A DNA stretch of 64,000 bases from QHXQ01 sp045807745 (GTDB taxonomy: Bacteria; Acidobacteriota; Blastocatellia; Pyrinomonadales; Pyrinomonadaceae): the NCBI GenBank assembly GCA_045807745.1, contig JBJMGT010000037.1:1-64000 (forward strand), read 5' to 3'. A model generated the notes under the pieces. It had not been told where the DNA came from. It made no database searches and worked only from the letters and a program-made list of their open reading frames with translations. Shown one piece after another: positions 55,201 to 62,781 of the stretch. The position numbers and the translations under genes were made by a program. Each line of letters opens with the position of its first letter. Within the stretch, counting starts at the first letter, position 1.

Positions 55201-55742
55201 AGCGCGCACGCGCCGCCGTCATCGCCGATCAGTTGATCACGCAAGGTCGCATCGCACCGTTTATCATCATCTTCATCGATCCGGTTGACCGCACGCGCGA
55301 ATACTGGCTGAACGACCGCTTCGCCGAGTTCATGGCGACAGAGCTTGTGCCCTTCATCGACGCGCGCTATCGCACGCGCGCCACACGCGACGCGCGCGCC
55401 CTGCTCGGCGCAAGCCTCGGCGGCGTCATCTCCTACTGGACGGCGTTGAAATACCCGGACACCTTCGCGCGCATCGGCGGGCAGTCGTCCGCCTTCCAGA
55501 TCGACAACGACCGCGAAGTCGCCGCGCTCGCCGCGCTACCCGCGTCCAACGCGCACCGCCCGATGAAATTTTACTTGGATGTGGGCTTGCTCGAACCGAT
55601 CTGGGAAGTCAACCGCCGCGCCCGCGTCCTACTCGCCGGCAAGGGCTATTCCGTCGTCTATCATGAGAACGAAGCCGGGCACAATTGGACGAGTTGGCGC
55701 GACCAGTTGGCGGATGCGTACAGGGCGTTGTGGCGTGATTAA
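52266..55742 (+). CDS. Secreted GH15 glucoamylase fused to CBM48-like module and esterase domain
   Basis: This is a three-part exported protein of 1158 residues (start ATG 52266; signal CVLFVFVLCGALRAQ). Residues ~30-290 are the glucodextranase-type N-terminal sandwich. Residues ~295-705 are the GH15 (alpha/alpha)6 barrel, with GYHLVWSRDLYQ, the acid Glu446/447 in RWEEKPGYSP and the base Glu650 in LPEQVWD. A further sandwich covers ~710-800. Residues ~834-915 look like CBM48 (FIYRGAAKRVEVVGDFTSW). Residues ~935-1158 are an alpha/beta-hydrolase of the enterochelin-esterase/CE1 type, with nucleophile Ser1050 in GASLGG and His in AGHNW. It would release glucose from alpha-glucans and perhaps remove acyl groups. 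Confidence 0.92.
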   Translation: MKKMRLANASVRCVLFVFVLCGALRAQTASNLAPGRDAQWLSAGKDGVGTSNTLDSRVWFTLREGIMTEVYYPTVDVANVQELQFFVLAPDKFESESESTIHRIEVLDPRALSFRQINTAKSGEYTITKTYTTDPERHTVLIDVQFKSRKPGTPYALLLRYDPSLNNSGMHDSAWTQGDALLAADADKASALISSTGFIEATNEYYGSGSMLNFMSHPWSGLFSHKYVRAVDGNVVQLAQVRHNRPFTLALAFGKEPDEALKNARASLAKGFARCRAEYEKGWHDYVGTLRRVAVKYQAQFDMAAMVLRAHEDKTYRGAQIASLTVPWGGGANANEPNVGGYHLVWSRDLYQVATALYALGDKAGADRALDYLFRVQQKADGSFPQNSWLDGRPFWGSLQLDEVAYPLILAYQLGRTDNETWTKHVKPAADFLVKTGPRTPQERWEEKPGYSPATIAAEIAGLVCAAEIARRNDAQAAAAIYLATADDWQRNVERWTATVTGKHGDGNYYLRITENDNPNDGQMMNAGNGGGDHDEREYVDAGFLELVRLGLKRADDPLIVKSLAVIDQVIKVETPNGPLWYRYNHDGYGEMDDGRPWNFDGHYTGKGRLWALLAGERGEYELARGDRAAAEARLGHMLGFANEGLMLPEQVWDRQTGPFKFGEGTGSATPLAWTMGQFIRLAVNLDEGRNIETPDLVAARYVQQAPPLHADVSEAAFPDEEVLRHMEAGTSFKVRGPVGRGVHLYALVGNEARELTLGATGVAELDVPVPAGESTVVAAVTTTDGATGVRRLSVRGLTKDELRADEIQMAALPIETERFKQIDHAPLVKDDEVTFIYRGAAKRVEVVGDFTSWAPRGLVLRELPGTNVKYLTRKFGRAARVEYKLIVDGEWMGDPLNPQKLDNGVGGFNNYFTMPGYRPAALATDRDDLRGKLEAVEVPTRLLDGGRRKLQVYLPPDYDRAGARFPVLYLQDGSDYVKRARAAVIADQLITQGRIAPFIIIFIDPVDRTREYWLNDRFAEFMATELVPFIDARYRTRATRDARALLGASLGGVISYWTALKYPDTFARIGGQSSAFQIDNDREVAALAALPASNAHRPMKFYLDVGLLEPIWEVNRRARVLLAGKGYSVVYHENEAGHNWTSWRDQLADAYRALWRD

Positions 55743-55761
55743 GTTGAATGAGGATTGAAGA

Positions 55762-56250
55762 TTATTTCACGTGATCCCACCGGCCGCCGTGAACGATGTA
55801 AGACACTGTCGCCTCGCTGACGTTGAAATGATGCGCGATAGTTCTGAGAGGCATGACGTGATCTCTACCAAGCCGCCGGATAGCTTTAACTTGTGGCACA
55901 GACAGCTTGTGTTTGCCGTTTTGCTCGCCGAACAGTTTGGTGCTGCGGCCCTTACGGACAGCGTCTTGTGAGTTGTCTTTCGGCGTGCCTTGAAATAGAT
56001 GTGCGGGATTGACGCAAGCGCGCACGTCGCAACGGTGCAGCACGAGGAGATCATCATTGATGCGGCCGTTGGCTAGGAAGAATAAGACGCGGTGCGCTTT
56101 GTAGGTAGTACCGTTAATGCCAAAAAGTCCGTAGCCATGCTGACCAGTATAACCCTGCCAAAGCCAGCAAGACTTAGTCCCGCCGGATTGATCTACACAC
56201 GACAAGAAATGATTAATCTGTGTGTAGTGAAGTTTTGGTATGCGCTTCAT
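55762..56250 (-). CDS. HNH endonuclease with C-terminal helix-turn-helix
   Basis: This is a 162-residue HNH_3-type nuclease of the homing or phage kind. Its core is CWLWQGYTGQHGYGLFGINGTTYKAHRVLFFLANG, followed by LHRCDVRACVNPAHLFQGTPKDN. The C-terminal KAIRRLGRDHVMPLRTIAHHFNVSEATVSYIVHG is a DNA-binding helix-turn-helix that could read the target. The open frame continues upstream through the tRNA-Val gene, so ATG 56250 (MKRIPKLHYTQ) is taken as start. It is AT-richer than its neighbours and has no functional partner, which suggests transfer by a mobile element. It lies 29 bases behind the tRNA on the same strand. Confidence 0.87.
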   Translation of the reverse strand: MKRIPKLHYTQINHFLSCVDQSGGTKSCWLWQGYTGQHGYGLFGINGTTYKAHRVLFFLANGRINDDLLVLHRCDVRACVNPAHLFQGTPKDNSQDAVRKGRSTKLFGEQNGKHKLSVPQVKAIRRLGRDHVMPLRTIAHHFNVSEATVSYIVHGGRWDHVK

Positions 56251-56279
56251 GGCTGGTGAAAAGCCGCGAGGAAGTTTGA

Positions 56280-56351
56280 TGCCCGCTGTAGGACTCGAAC
56301 CTACGGCCACGCGCGTGTGAAGCGCGTGCTCTACCACTGAGCTAAGCGGGC
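56280..56351 (-). tRNA. tRNA-Val (anticodon CAC)
   Basis: On the minus strand the sequence folds into a full cloverleaf. Acceptor stem GCCCGCT pairs with AGCGGGC, the D-arm is GCTC...GAGC, and the anticodon stem CGCGC/GCGCG has loop TTCACAC (anticodon CAC, reading GTG codons). The T-arm is GTAGG-TTCGAGT-CCTAC. The discriminator base is A and no CCA end is encoded. Confidence 0.95.
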
Positions 56352-56460
56352 ATTAAATTTTCAAAAAAGTTATTTGCGAGTTGAGGACAAGATGCTAACA
56401 AGCGACCGGTGCGGCGTCAAGCGAGCCGCACCGGCGTGTTGGCGGAGTAAAAAAGCTTGG

Positions 56461-56943
56461 CTACATGCCCGGCGGCGAGTCCTGCGCGGTGGCTGGTTGC
56501 GTCTCGTTGGCGCGGACTGTGTTCACGTCCGAGCCGACGTAAAAGTGGCGTTTGCCGGTCGCCTGTAGTCCTTCGCCGACCTGCGGATCGGCGTTGACGC
56601 TGAAGGACGGCGGTTGATTGCTCGCCTTGGGCGTCACCTTGATCGTGTAGGTGTAGCCATCGACGGTCGGTGTTTCGCTGCCAAAGCGGGGGTCGAGCGC
56701 GCCGGACTCGGTCAGTTGCGCGAACGTGCCGTAGCTGCTGTGCCGTATGTAGTAAGTCCGCTCTTCGGCGTTGATGGTGTTGAGCGTTTTAATCGCCGAC
56801 GTTTCATTGGTCGCCATCACTGAATTGCGCCAGGCCGGAATGGCGATGCCGATCAGGATGCCGATGATCGCGATCACGATCATCAACTCGATCAGCGAAA
56901 AGCCGCGTTGTGCCGGCCGCCGGGTCTTGCTAGGTCGTTGCAT
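56461..56943 (-). CDS. Type IV pilin-like / type II pseudopilin protein
   Basis: This is a 160-residue prepilin. The class III leader MQRPSKTRRPAQRG is cleaved before Phe (G|FSLIE), with Glu at mature position 5 and the long hydrophobic helix LMIVIAIIGILIGIAIPAW that packs the pilus core. The globular part (INAEERTYYIRHSSYGTFAQL ... YTIKVTP) is of the major-pilin-like type found in acidobacteria. Start 56943 has AAGGA 6 bases upstream; the frame extends 6 codons further. Processing by PilD and assembly by PilB/PilC are expected, but those genes are not here. Confidence 0.93.
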   Translation of the reverse strand: MQRPSKTRRPAQRGFSLIELMIVIAIIGILIGIAIPAWRNSVMATNETSAIKTLNTINAEERTYYIRHSSYGTFAQLTESGALDPRFGSETPTVDGYTYTIKVTPKASNQPPSFSVNADPQVGEGLQATGKRHFYVGSDVNTVRANETQPATAQDSPPGM

Positions 56944-57078
56944 AAAATTCCTTCTCCTCACAAATCGCTTACACGTCGCCTGCGCCGCGCACGTTCCACA
57001 ATCTCAACCAACAATAGCAGCGCACGACGCTTGATCCGGCACCGCAAATTCTACTACACGGGCGCGCGGGACAAAAGT

Positions 57079-57140
57079 AGTGAGCAGTAAGCAGTTAAAA
57101 CTGTCTTTGACTGCTCACTGCTTACTGCTTACCGCTCACT
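57079..57140. repeat. Intergenic GCAGTAAGCAGT-type inverted repeat upstream of moxR
   Basis: AGTGAGCAGTAAGCAGT (57079-57095) is complementary, with one mismatch, to 57124-57140; another partial copy begins at 57110. It is a degenerate array of AGTGAGCAGTAAGC words folded on itself. It is read in frame in front of the MoxR protein, giving a false 30-residue N-terminal extension (SKQLKLSLTAHCLLLTAHF). Confidence 0.75.
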
Positions 57141-57169
57141 TTATTGTAGAATCTTCAGCGAGGCAGGGC

Positions 57170-58147
57170 ATGAGACATTTACAGGCGGCGGGGGACGAGG
57201 CGGCGACGGCGGCCGTTCGGCAGATCGACGGCTTGCGCGCGGGCGTCGAGCGCGTCATCAAGGGCAAGCCGGAGGCGGTGCGCCTCGCGTGCGTCACATT
57301 GCTGGCGGGCGGGCATCTCCTTGTCGAGGACGTACCCGGCGTCGGCAAGACCACGCTCGCGCAGGCGCTCGCGCGCACGCTCGACTGTTCGTTTCAGCGC
57401 ATCCAGTTCACCTCCGATCTGTTGCCCTCAGACGTAACCGGTCTCTCGGTCTTCAACGAGCGCACGGGCGCGTTCGAGTTTCGGCCGGGCCCCATCTTCG
57501 CCAACGTCGTCCTTGCCGACGAGATCAATCGCACGACGCCGAAGACGCAGTCGGCGCTCCTTGAAGCGATGGGCGAGCATCAAGTGACGGTCGAGGGCAC
57601 GACGTATCAACTGCCCGCGCCCTTCATCGTCATCGCCACGCAGAACCCCATCGAGCATCACGGCACGTACCCGCTGCCCGAATCGCAACTCGACCGCTTC
57701 ATGCTCCGCATACGCGTCGGCTATCCAGACGCCGAGAGCGAAAAACTGATCCTGCGCGAGCGCGAACAGGGCGACCCGCTTGCGAGTCTGCGCCCGGTCT
57801 TGACCGGCGCGGACGTGGCCGAGTTGCAACGCGCTGTCATGCACATCGCGGTGGACGACGCGTTGGTTGATTACTTGATGCGCATCGTCGCGGCGACGCG
57901 CGACTCGGAGATGCTCGACCTCGGCGTCTCCCCACGCGGCACGCTCGCCCTCTTCCGCGCGGCGCAGGCGCTCGCGCTCACGGAAGAGCGCGCCTACTGC
58001 GTGCCCGACGACATCAAGCGCCTCGTCCTCCCCGTCTTCGCCCACCGCCTCGTCGTCAACTCGCGCTTCTCGTCATCGCTCAGGCGCAGCGAAGAAGCCG
58101 AAGCCGTCCTGCGCGAATTGTTGAAGACGGTCAGCGTACCGCTGTGA
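57170..58147 (+). CDS. MoxR-family AAA+ ATPase
   Basis: This is a 325-residue AAA+ chaperone of the MoxR group. Start 57170 (MRHLQAAGDE) follows a GAGG and excludes the repeat-encoded extension. Walker A is GVGKTT (in LLVEDVPGVGKTTLAQALA), Walker B LADEINR, sensor 1 IATQNPIEHHGTYPLPESQLDRF, and the C-terminal lid GVSPRGTLALFRAAQALAL. MoxR proteins usually act with DUF58 and VWA or transglutaminase proteins in membrane-protein or envelope maturation. Here the DUF58 gene is present, but 4.6 kb further on, behind an inserted TIR-CHAT gene. Confidence 0.95.
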   Translation: MRHLQAAGDEAATAAVRQIDGLRAGVERVIKGKPEAVRLACVTLLAGGHLLVEDVPGVGKTTLAQALARTLDCSFQRIQFTSDLLPSDVTGLSVFNERTGAFEFRPGPIFANVVLADEINRTTPKTQSALLEAMGEHQVTVEGTTYQLPAPFIVIATQNPIEHHGTYPLPESQLDRFMLRIRVGYPDAESEKLILREREQGDPLASLRPVLTGADVAELQRAVMHIAVDDALVDYLMRIVAATRDSEMLDLGVSPRGTLALFRAAQALALTEERAYCVPDDIKRLVLPVFAHRLVVNSRFSSSLRRSEEAEAVLRELLKTVSVPL

Positions 58148-58178
58148 GCGAAAGGGATTAAGCACGCCGGGTCAAAAA

Positions 58179-58210
58179 GTCAGACGCGTCTGACGAACTT
58201 GGCATACAAT
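58179..58210 (+). promoter_or_regulatory. 16-bp palindrome with -10 box upstream of the TIR-CHAT gene
   Basis: GTCAGACGCGTCTGAC (58179-58194) is a perfect 16-base palindrome. A -10-like TACAAT stands at 58205-58210, and no TTGACA is found at the right distance. The palindrome would cover the -35 region, which fits an activator or repressor site. It lies 120 bases before the start of the TIR-CHAT gene, just behind moxR. A hairpin terminator of moxR is the alternative, although no T-run follows. Confidence 0.45.
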
Positions 58211-58329
58211 GAGCCGCGCGCGTAGTCCTGTTGACGGTGCAAGCACAGACGGGCGGCGCGCGCATGGCCGCCGCACCTCGCACATATATGTCTTTCCATT
58301 GAGCTTCGACCTCACGGCAAGGAGCGCCG

Positions 58330-61300
58330 ATGAACTCCAACCTCATCTTTATCTCTCACGCCAGCAAAGACGATCCGTTTGTGGCGGAATTGCGTGCAGC
58401 CCTTGAAGGTCTAAGCCTCGGCGTCTGGGTCGATTCGCGCAACTTGCGCGGCGGCGACAAACTGGCCGCCGAAATCGAGCAGGCTATCGAACAGGCGCGC
58501 CAAGTTATCGTCGTCCTCAGCCCGTACACCATTAACTCGCCATGGGTGCGCACAGAGATGCAAAAAGCTGTGCAGGTTGAGCAACGCCGCAAGGCCGACG
58601 GCTACAGAGTGCTCCCCTTGCTCCTGCCCGGTGTCGAGCCGTCGGCGCTCGGTCTATGGTTCGACGAAGAGCCTCTGGCCGTGCCGATTCATTTGCAGCC
58701 CGGCGGCCTGAGCGAAGCGTTGCCGCAACTGCTCGCCGCACTGGGCGAGCGCCTGCCCGACGATTATCAACCTCCCCCAACAGTCGCGCCCCGGCCGCTC
58801 GAAGAGTTGTTGCTAAAGCTAAGCGATCCCAAGATTCAACTCGACGAAGGCAAGCGCCGGGCGACAGCGGTCGCAACCCTCGTCTATGAACCGGCCCGCG
58901 CGGGCGCGCGCGCCGTCGAGAGCCAACGCTATCCCTTCACTGCGCCGCTCGGGCCGATTGAAGCCGACGACCTGCGCTGGTATCTGGAGAGCTACTACCT
59001 CTGGCCGATAGGCGTCTTCAAAGAACGTGCCGCGCAGATCGAGGTCCAACTGCCGCACTGGGGCCGGCAACTCTATCAAGCGGCGCTGGCCACCGACGCC
59101 GCGCAAGTGGCTTTGACCGCTTGGCAGCAAGCGGCCGACGGTGCGGAGCGGCGCTTCTCCGTGCTGGTTGATAGCGACCTGCCGGCCGGCGCGAGCGCGG
59201 AGGAGCAGATGGCGGCCCGTGAAGCCGCCAGCAACTTGCTCTCACTCCCTTGGGAGTTGCTGCACGACGAAGACGGCTATCTGTTTCAGGGCGGACAGGC
59301 AGCACGCGTCCGTCGTCGTCTGCCGAACCGTAAGCCTCAGCCGGTCGCCGCGACGGGTCTGCCCATACGCATCCTGCTGGTCAGCCCGCGCCCGGAGGAC
59401 GAGCGGGCCGGCTACATCGATCACCGCATCAGCGCCCTGCCGCTGGTTGAGGCCGTCGAGAGTCTGGGTGAACTGGCCACGCTGACCGTGCTCACGCCGC
59501 CAACCCTGCCGGCGCTTGAGCAGGCGTTACAGCAAGCTAAGGATGCGGGACAGCCGTTCGACGTGGTGCACTTCGACGGGCACGGCGTGTATGACCGCGA
59601 GCACGGCTTGGGCGGTCTCTGTTTTGAAGACCCAAAGGACTTAGACAAGTTACAGGGGCGGGCGATGAAGCTGGTCAATGCCGAAGAGTTGGCCGGCATG
59701 ATCCGCGCGCGCCGCATCCCGCTGATCTTTCTCGAAGCCTGCGAGAGCGCGCGCACTGAAGAGAACCCGACCGCTTCGGTCGCCGCCAAGCTGCTCGAAC
59801 AAGGCGTGACCTCGGTCGTGGCGATGAGCCATAGCGTGCTGGTCGAGACGGCGCGCCGCTTCGTCAAAGCGTTCTACGAAGAACTGGCGCACGGCGCACG
59901 CGTAGGCCGCGCGATGCTCGCGGGCCAGAGTGCGCTGCAAGGCGACACCTTCCGTCTGCGCATCATGGGCGCGGGCGAACTGCACCTGCAAGACTGGTTC
60001 GTGCCCGTGCTCTATCAGGAAGAGCACGACCCGCAACTCATCACAAAGCTGCCGCCGCAAGCCGTGCAACAGCTTCAAGCCAAACAACGGCAACTGCGTC
60101 TGGGCAAACTGCCCGACACGCCGCCGCACCACTTTCAAGGGCGCAGCCGCGAACTGCTCGCGCTCGAACGACTGCTGCATAGACACCCTTACGCAGTGCT
60201 GCGCGGGCAGGGCGGGGCCGGCAAGACCACACTCGCGGCTGAACTCGCGCGCTGGCTTGTGCGCACGAATCGCTTCCGCCGCACCGCCTTCGTCAGCCTC
60301 GAACACATCAGCGATGTGCGCTCCGTACTCGACAGCTTAGGTCAACAGTTATTACCCGAAGGCGATAACTGGTCGGTCGCTTCATATCCTGACTTGGAGC
60401 GGGCGCGGCAGCCCATCGAACGCGCGCTCGCCGACGCCCCCACGCTCATCGTGCTCGACAACATGGAGAGCATACTGCCCGACGCCACCGGCCGTGCGCC
60501 CGCCGCCGCCGCGCCCTTCGGCGAACTGTTCGCGCTGTGCCGGCACTTGCTCGCCGCGAGCCAGTCCACGCGCCTACTGTTCACCAGCCGCGAATCGCTG
60601 CCCGCGCCATTCGACGACAGGCAGCGCGAGATCAATCTCGGCGCGCTCAGCCGCGAAGACGCCATCGCGCTCGTCAGCCAGGTGCTGGCGCAAGAGAAGC
60701 GTGCGCCCAGCGCCGCCGACCCCGGCGACACGCCGCAAGAGATCATCGATCTGGTCGAAGCCGTCAACCGCCACGCCCGCGCACTCGTCTTGCTGGCCCG
60801 CGAAGTGAGCCGCCAAGGCGTCCGCGCCACCACAGCCAAGCTGCACGAACTCATGGCCGCCCTGCACCAACGCTACCCCGACGACCGCGAAAAATCCCTC
60901 TACGCCAGCGTCGAACTCTCCCTGCACCGCCTTGCGCCGGAGACCCGCGAGCAGATCAAACGCCTTGGCGCATTCCACGGTGGCGCATCTCTCGCCGTCT
61001 TAGCGGCCGTGTTGGACGTGGACGATGAGACCGCGCGCAAGTTGGCTGTGTCATTGATCGAAGTCGGACTAGGCGAGGACATGGGCTACGGACACCTGCG
61101 CCTCGACCCCGCGCTGCCGCCTTACCTGTGGGCGGAGATGAGCCAGCCGGAGCAGGAAGAAGCGAGAGAGCGCTGGGCTGTGATGATGATGCAGTTGACT
61201 CGTTTCATCTACGAGCAACAGTTTAAGGACGCTCAGATTGCCACCACCCTGACCTTGCTCGAACTGCCAAATTTGCTGGCCCTGCTTGAGTTGATGCAAG

Positions 61301-62700
61301 TCAAGGCAGCGCCGGAACAGGTAGTCGATCTGGCGAATAGAATAGAAGCAATGCTCGCGCGCTTAGGCCGGCCACAGGCGCTGGCACAAGTCATAGCGGT
61401 ACGAGAACGCTTAGCCGGGGTGATGGGTGAATGGAATGCGGCCCAGTATGAAATGGAGAGCCAAACTATTGACAGGCTATTTGACAAGGGCGAAATACAA
61501 GCGGCCTATGCCGCAGCGCAACGCCTGCTGCAACACAATCTGGAAGCTGGGGAAGGTGCCTATGAAGGCGCGCCTTATAATATTGCCAGAGCACATTACA
61601 AGCTGGGGAAGGTGATGAATGCTACCGGGGCTGCCGAAGCTGCTTTAGACGTGCTGGCCGAAGCGCACCGCCGGTTTCAGAAACTGGCCGACGCGGGTGA
61701 TGCGGATGCTGAATACATGCTCTCTATAGTCATTACCAAAAGAGGTGATTGCCTGTCGGACTTAGGGCGATTGGATGAAGCGGCTACCGCTTACGAAGAG
61801 TCCATTAAGCTCGCCGAGAAGCTTGACGATAAGCGACAGGTAGCTGTCAATAAAGGCCAACTTGGCACCGTCCGCATGCTCCAAGGGCGCTATGACGAGG
61901 CTCTGAAAATCTATATCGAAGCCTGCAATATCTTCGAGAGCTTGGGCGAGCCGCGCTCCGTCGCAGTTTTGTGGCATCAGATCGGAATAACATACAGAAG
62001 CACTGAGCGGCTTGACGAAGCGGAGCGGGCCTACAGGAAATCGCTGGCAATAAAAGTTCAGCAAGGAGATTCGACAGGTGAGGCAAAAACCTTAAACGAG
62101 TTGGGTGGCCTCTACAACGATATGGGCCGGCTTGAGGATGCTGTGACCTTTCGCCGGCAGGCTGCTGCTCTCTATGTTAAGCTCCAGAACCAGATCGGCG
62201 AGGGCCGTGCTCGCAACAATCTGGCTCTTACGCTAATCATGTTGCAGCGTTACGATGAGGCCCGGCGTGAACTGCACCGGGCAATCGAGTGTAAAAAGCC
62301 CTATGGCCACGCGGCTGAACCATGGAAGACGTGGATAACTCTACATGACTTGGAACAGAGTGTTGAGAATGCTCAGGCGGCTGCGCCGGCGCGGCAACAG
62401 GCGATTCGGTGCTTCGCGGATTATCGTCTGGCCGGTGGGGAAAATAATACTACTGGGGCTGAACTCTGTGCCCTTGTCGCTCAAGCCATCGAGCAAGACC
62501 AGATCGCTCAAGCTGAGCAAGTTCTTGCGAAGTTTTTAGGCCCGGACGCGCACCCTCAGGCGGTGGTGTTGATTCCGAAGCTGCAAGCAATTCTGAAGGG
62601 CGACCGTGATACAGCGCTCGCAGACGATCCGAATCTGGAATACGATGACGCGGTGGAGTTGCAACTTCTGCTGGCGCGGCTGGGGCTTGAGCAGGCTTAG
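58330..62700 (+). CDS. TIR-CHAT-NTPase (STAND)-TPR protein, putative defence/cell-death switch
   Basis: This is a 1456-residue multidomain protein. Residues 3-~140 are a TIR domain (LIFISHASKDDPFVAELRAAL), with Glu76 in PWVRTEMQKA at the place of the catalytic Glu of NAD-cleaving TIRs (WVxxE). Residues ~180-340 are an alpha/beta linker. Residues ~345-560 are a CHAT caspase-like protease with His418 in HFDGHG and Cys471 in LEACESA. Residues ~600-900 are an NB-ARC-like STAND NTPase with Walker A GQGGAGKTT (626-634) and Walker B LIVLDN (Asp710). Winged-helix-like residues ~910-1010 follow, then TPRs from ~1090 to ~1340 as the likely sensor. Ribosome site AAGGAG precedes the ATG. Confidence 0.92.
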   Translation: MNSNLIFISHASKDDPFVAELRAALEGLSLGVWVDSRNLRGGDKLAAEIEQAIEQARQVIVVLSPYTINSPWVRTEMQKAVQVEQRRKADGYRVLPLLLPGVEPSALGLWFDEEPLAVPIHLQPGGLSEALPQLLAALGERLPDDYQPPPTVAPRPLEELLLKLSDPKIQLDEGKRRATAVATLVYEPARAGARAVESQRYPFTAPLGPIEADDLRWYLESYYLWPIGVFKERAAQIEVQLPHWGRQLYQAALATDAAQVALTAWQQAADGAERRFSVLVDSDLPAGASAEEQMAAREAASNLLSLPWELLHDEDGYLFQGGQAARVRRRLPNRKPQPVAATGLPIRILLVSPRPEDERAGYIDHRISALPLVEAVESLGELATLTVLTPPTLPALEQALQQAKDAGQPFDVVHFDGHGVYDREHGLGGLCFEDPKDLDKLQGRAMKLVNAEELAGMIRARRIPLIFLEACESARTEENPTASVAAKLLEQGVTSVVAMSHSVLVETARRFVKAFYEELAHGARVGRAMLAGQSALQGDTFRLRIMGAGELHLQDWFVPVLYQEEHDPQLITKLPPQAVQQLQAKQRQLRLGKLPDTPPHHFQGRSRELLALERLLHRHPYAVLRGQGGAGKTTLAAELARWLVRTNRFRRTAFVSLEHISDVRSVLDSLGQQLLPEGDNWSVASYPDLERARQPIERALADAPTLIVLDNMESILPDATGRAPAAAAPFGELFALCRHLLAASQSTRLLFTSRESLPAPFDDRQREINLGALSREDAIALVSQVLAQEKRAPSAADPGDTPQEIIDLVEAVNRHARALVLLAREVSRQGVRATTAKLHELMAALHQRYPDDREKSLYASVELSLHRLAPETREQIKRLGAFHGGASLAVLAAVLDVDDETARKLAVSLIEVGLGEDMGYGHLRLDPALPPYLWAEMSQPEQEEARERWAVMMMQLTRFIYEQQFKDAQIATTLTLLELPNLLALLELMQVKAAPEQVVDLANRIEAMLARLGRPQALAQVIAVRERLAGVMGEWNAAQYEMESQTIDRLFDKGEIQAAYAAAQRLLQHNLEAGEGAYEGAPYNIARAHYKLGKVMNATGAAEAALDVLAEAHRRFQKLADAGDADAEYMLSIVITKRGDCLSDLGRLDEAATAYEESIKLAEKLDDKRQVAVNKGQLGTVRMLQGRYDEALKIYIEACNIFESLGEPRSVAVLWHQIGITYRSTERLDEAERAYRKSLAIKVQQGDSTGEAKTLNELGGLYNDMGRLEDAVTFRRQAAALYVKLQNQIGEGRARNNLALTLIMLQRYDEARRELHRAIECKKPYGHAAEPWKTWITLHDLEQSVENAQAAAPARQQAIRCFADYRLAGGENNTTGAELCALVAQAIEQDQIAQAEQVLAKFLGPDAHPQAVVLIPKLQAILKGDRDTALADDPNLEYDDAVELQLLLARLGLEQA

Positions 62701-62781
62701 TCTTGGATTATCGTCGCTGCTTCGGGGTAAGCGGCGTGCGGGAGAATGATACGCGGCAGCGGCAGGTGACAATTGTCTTCA

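Noticed and set aside
56251..56337. N-terminal extension of the HNH endonuclease
   Set aside because: These codons are the tRNA-Val gene read as protein, so the start was moved to 56250.
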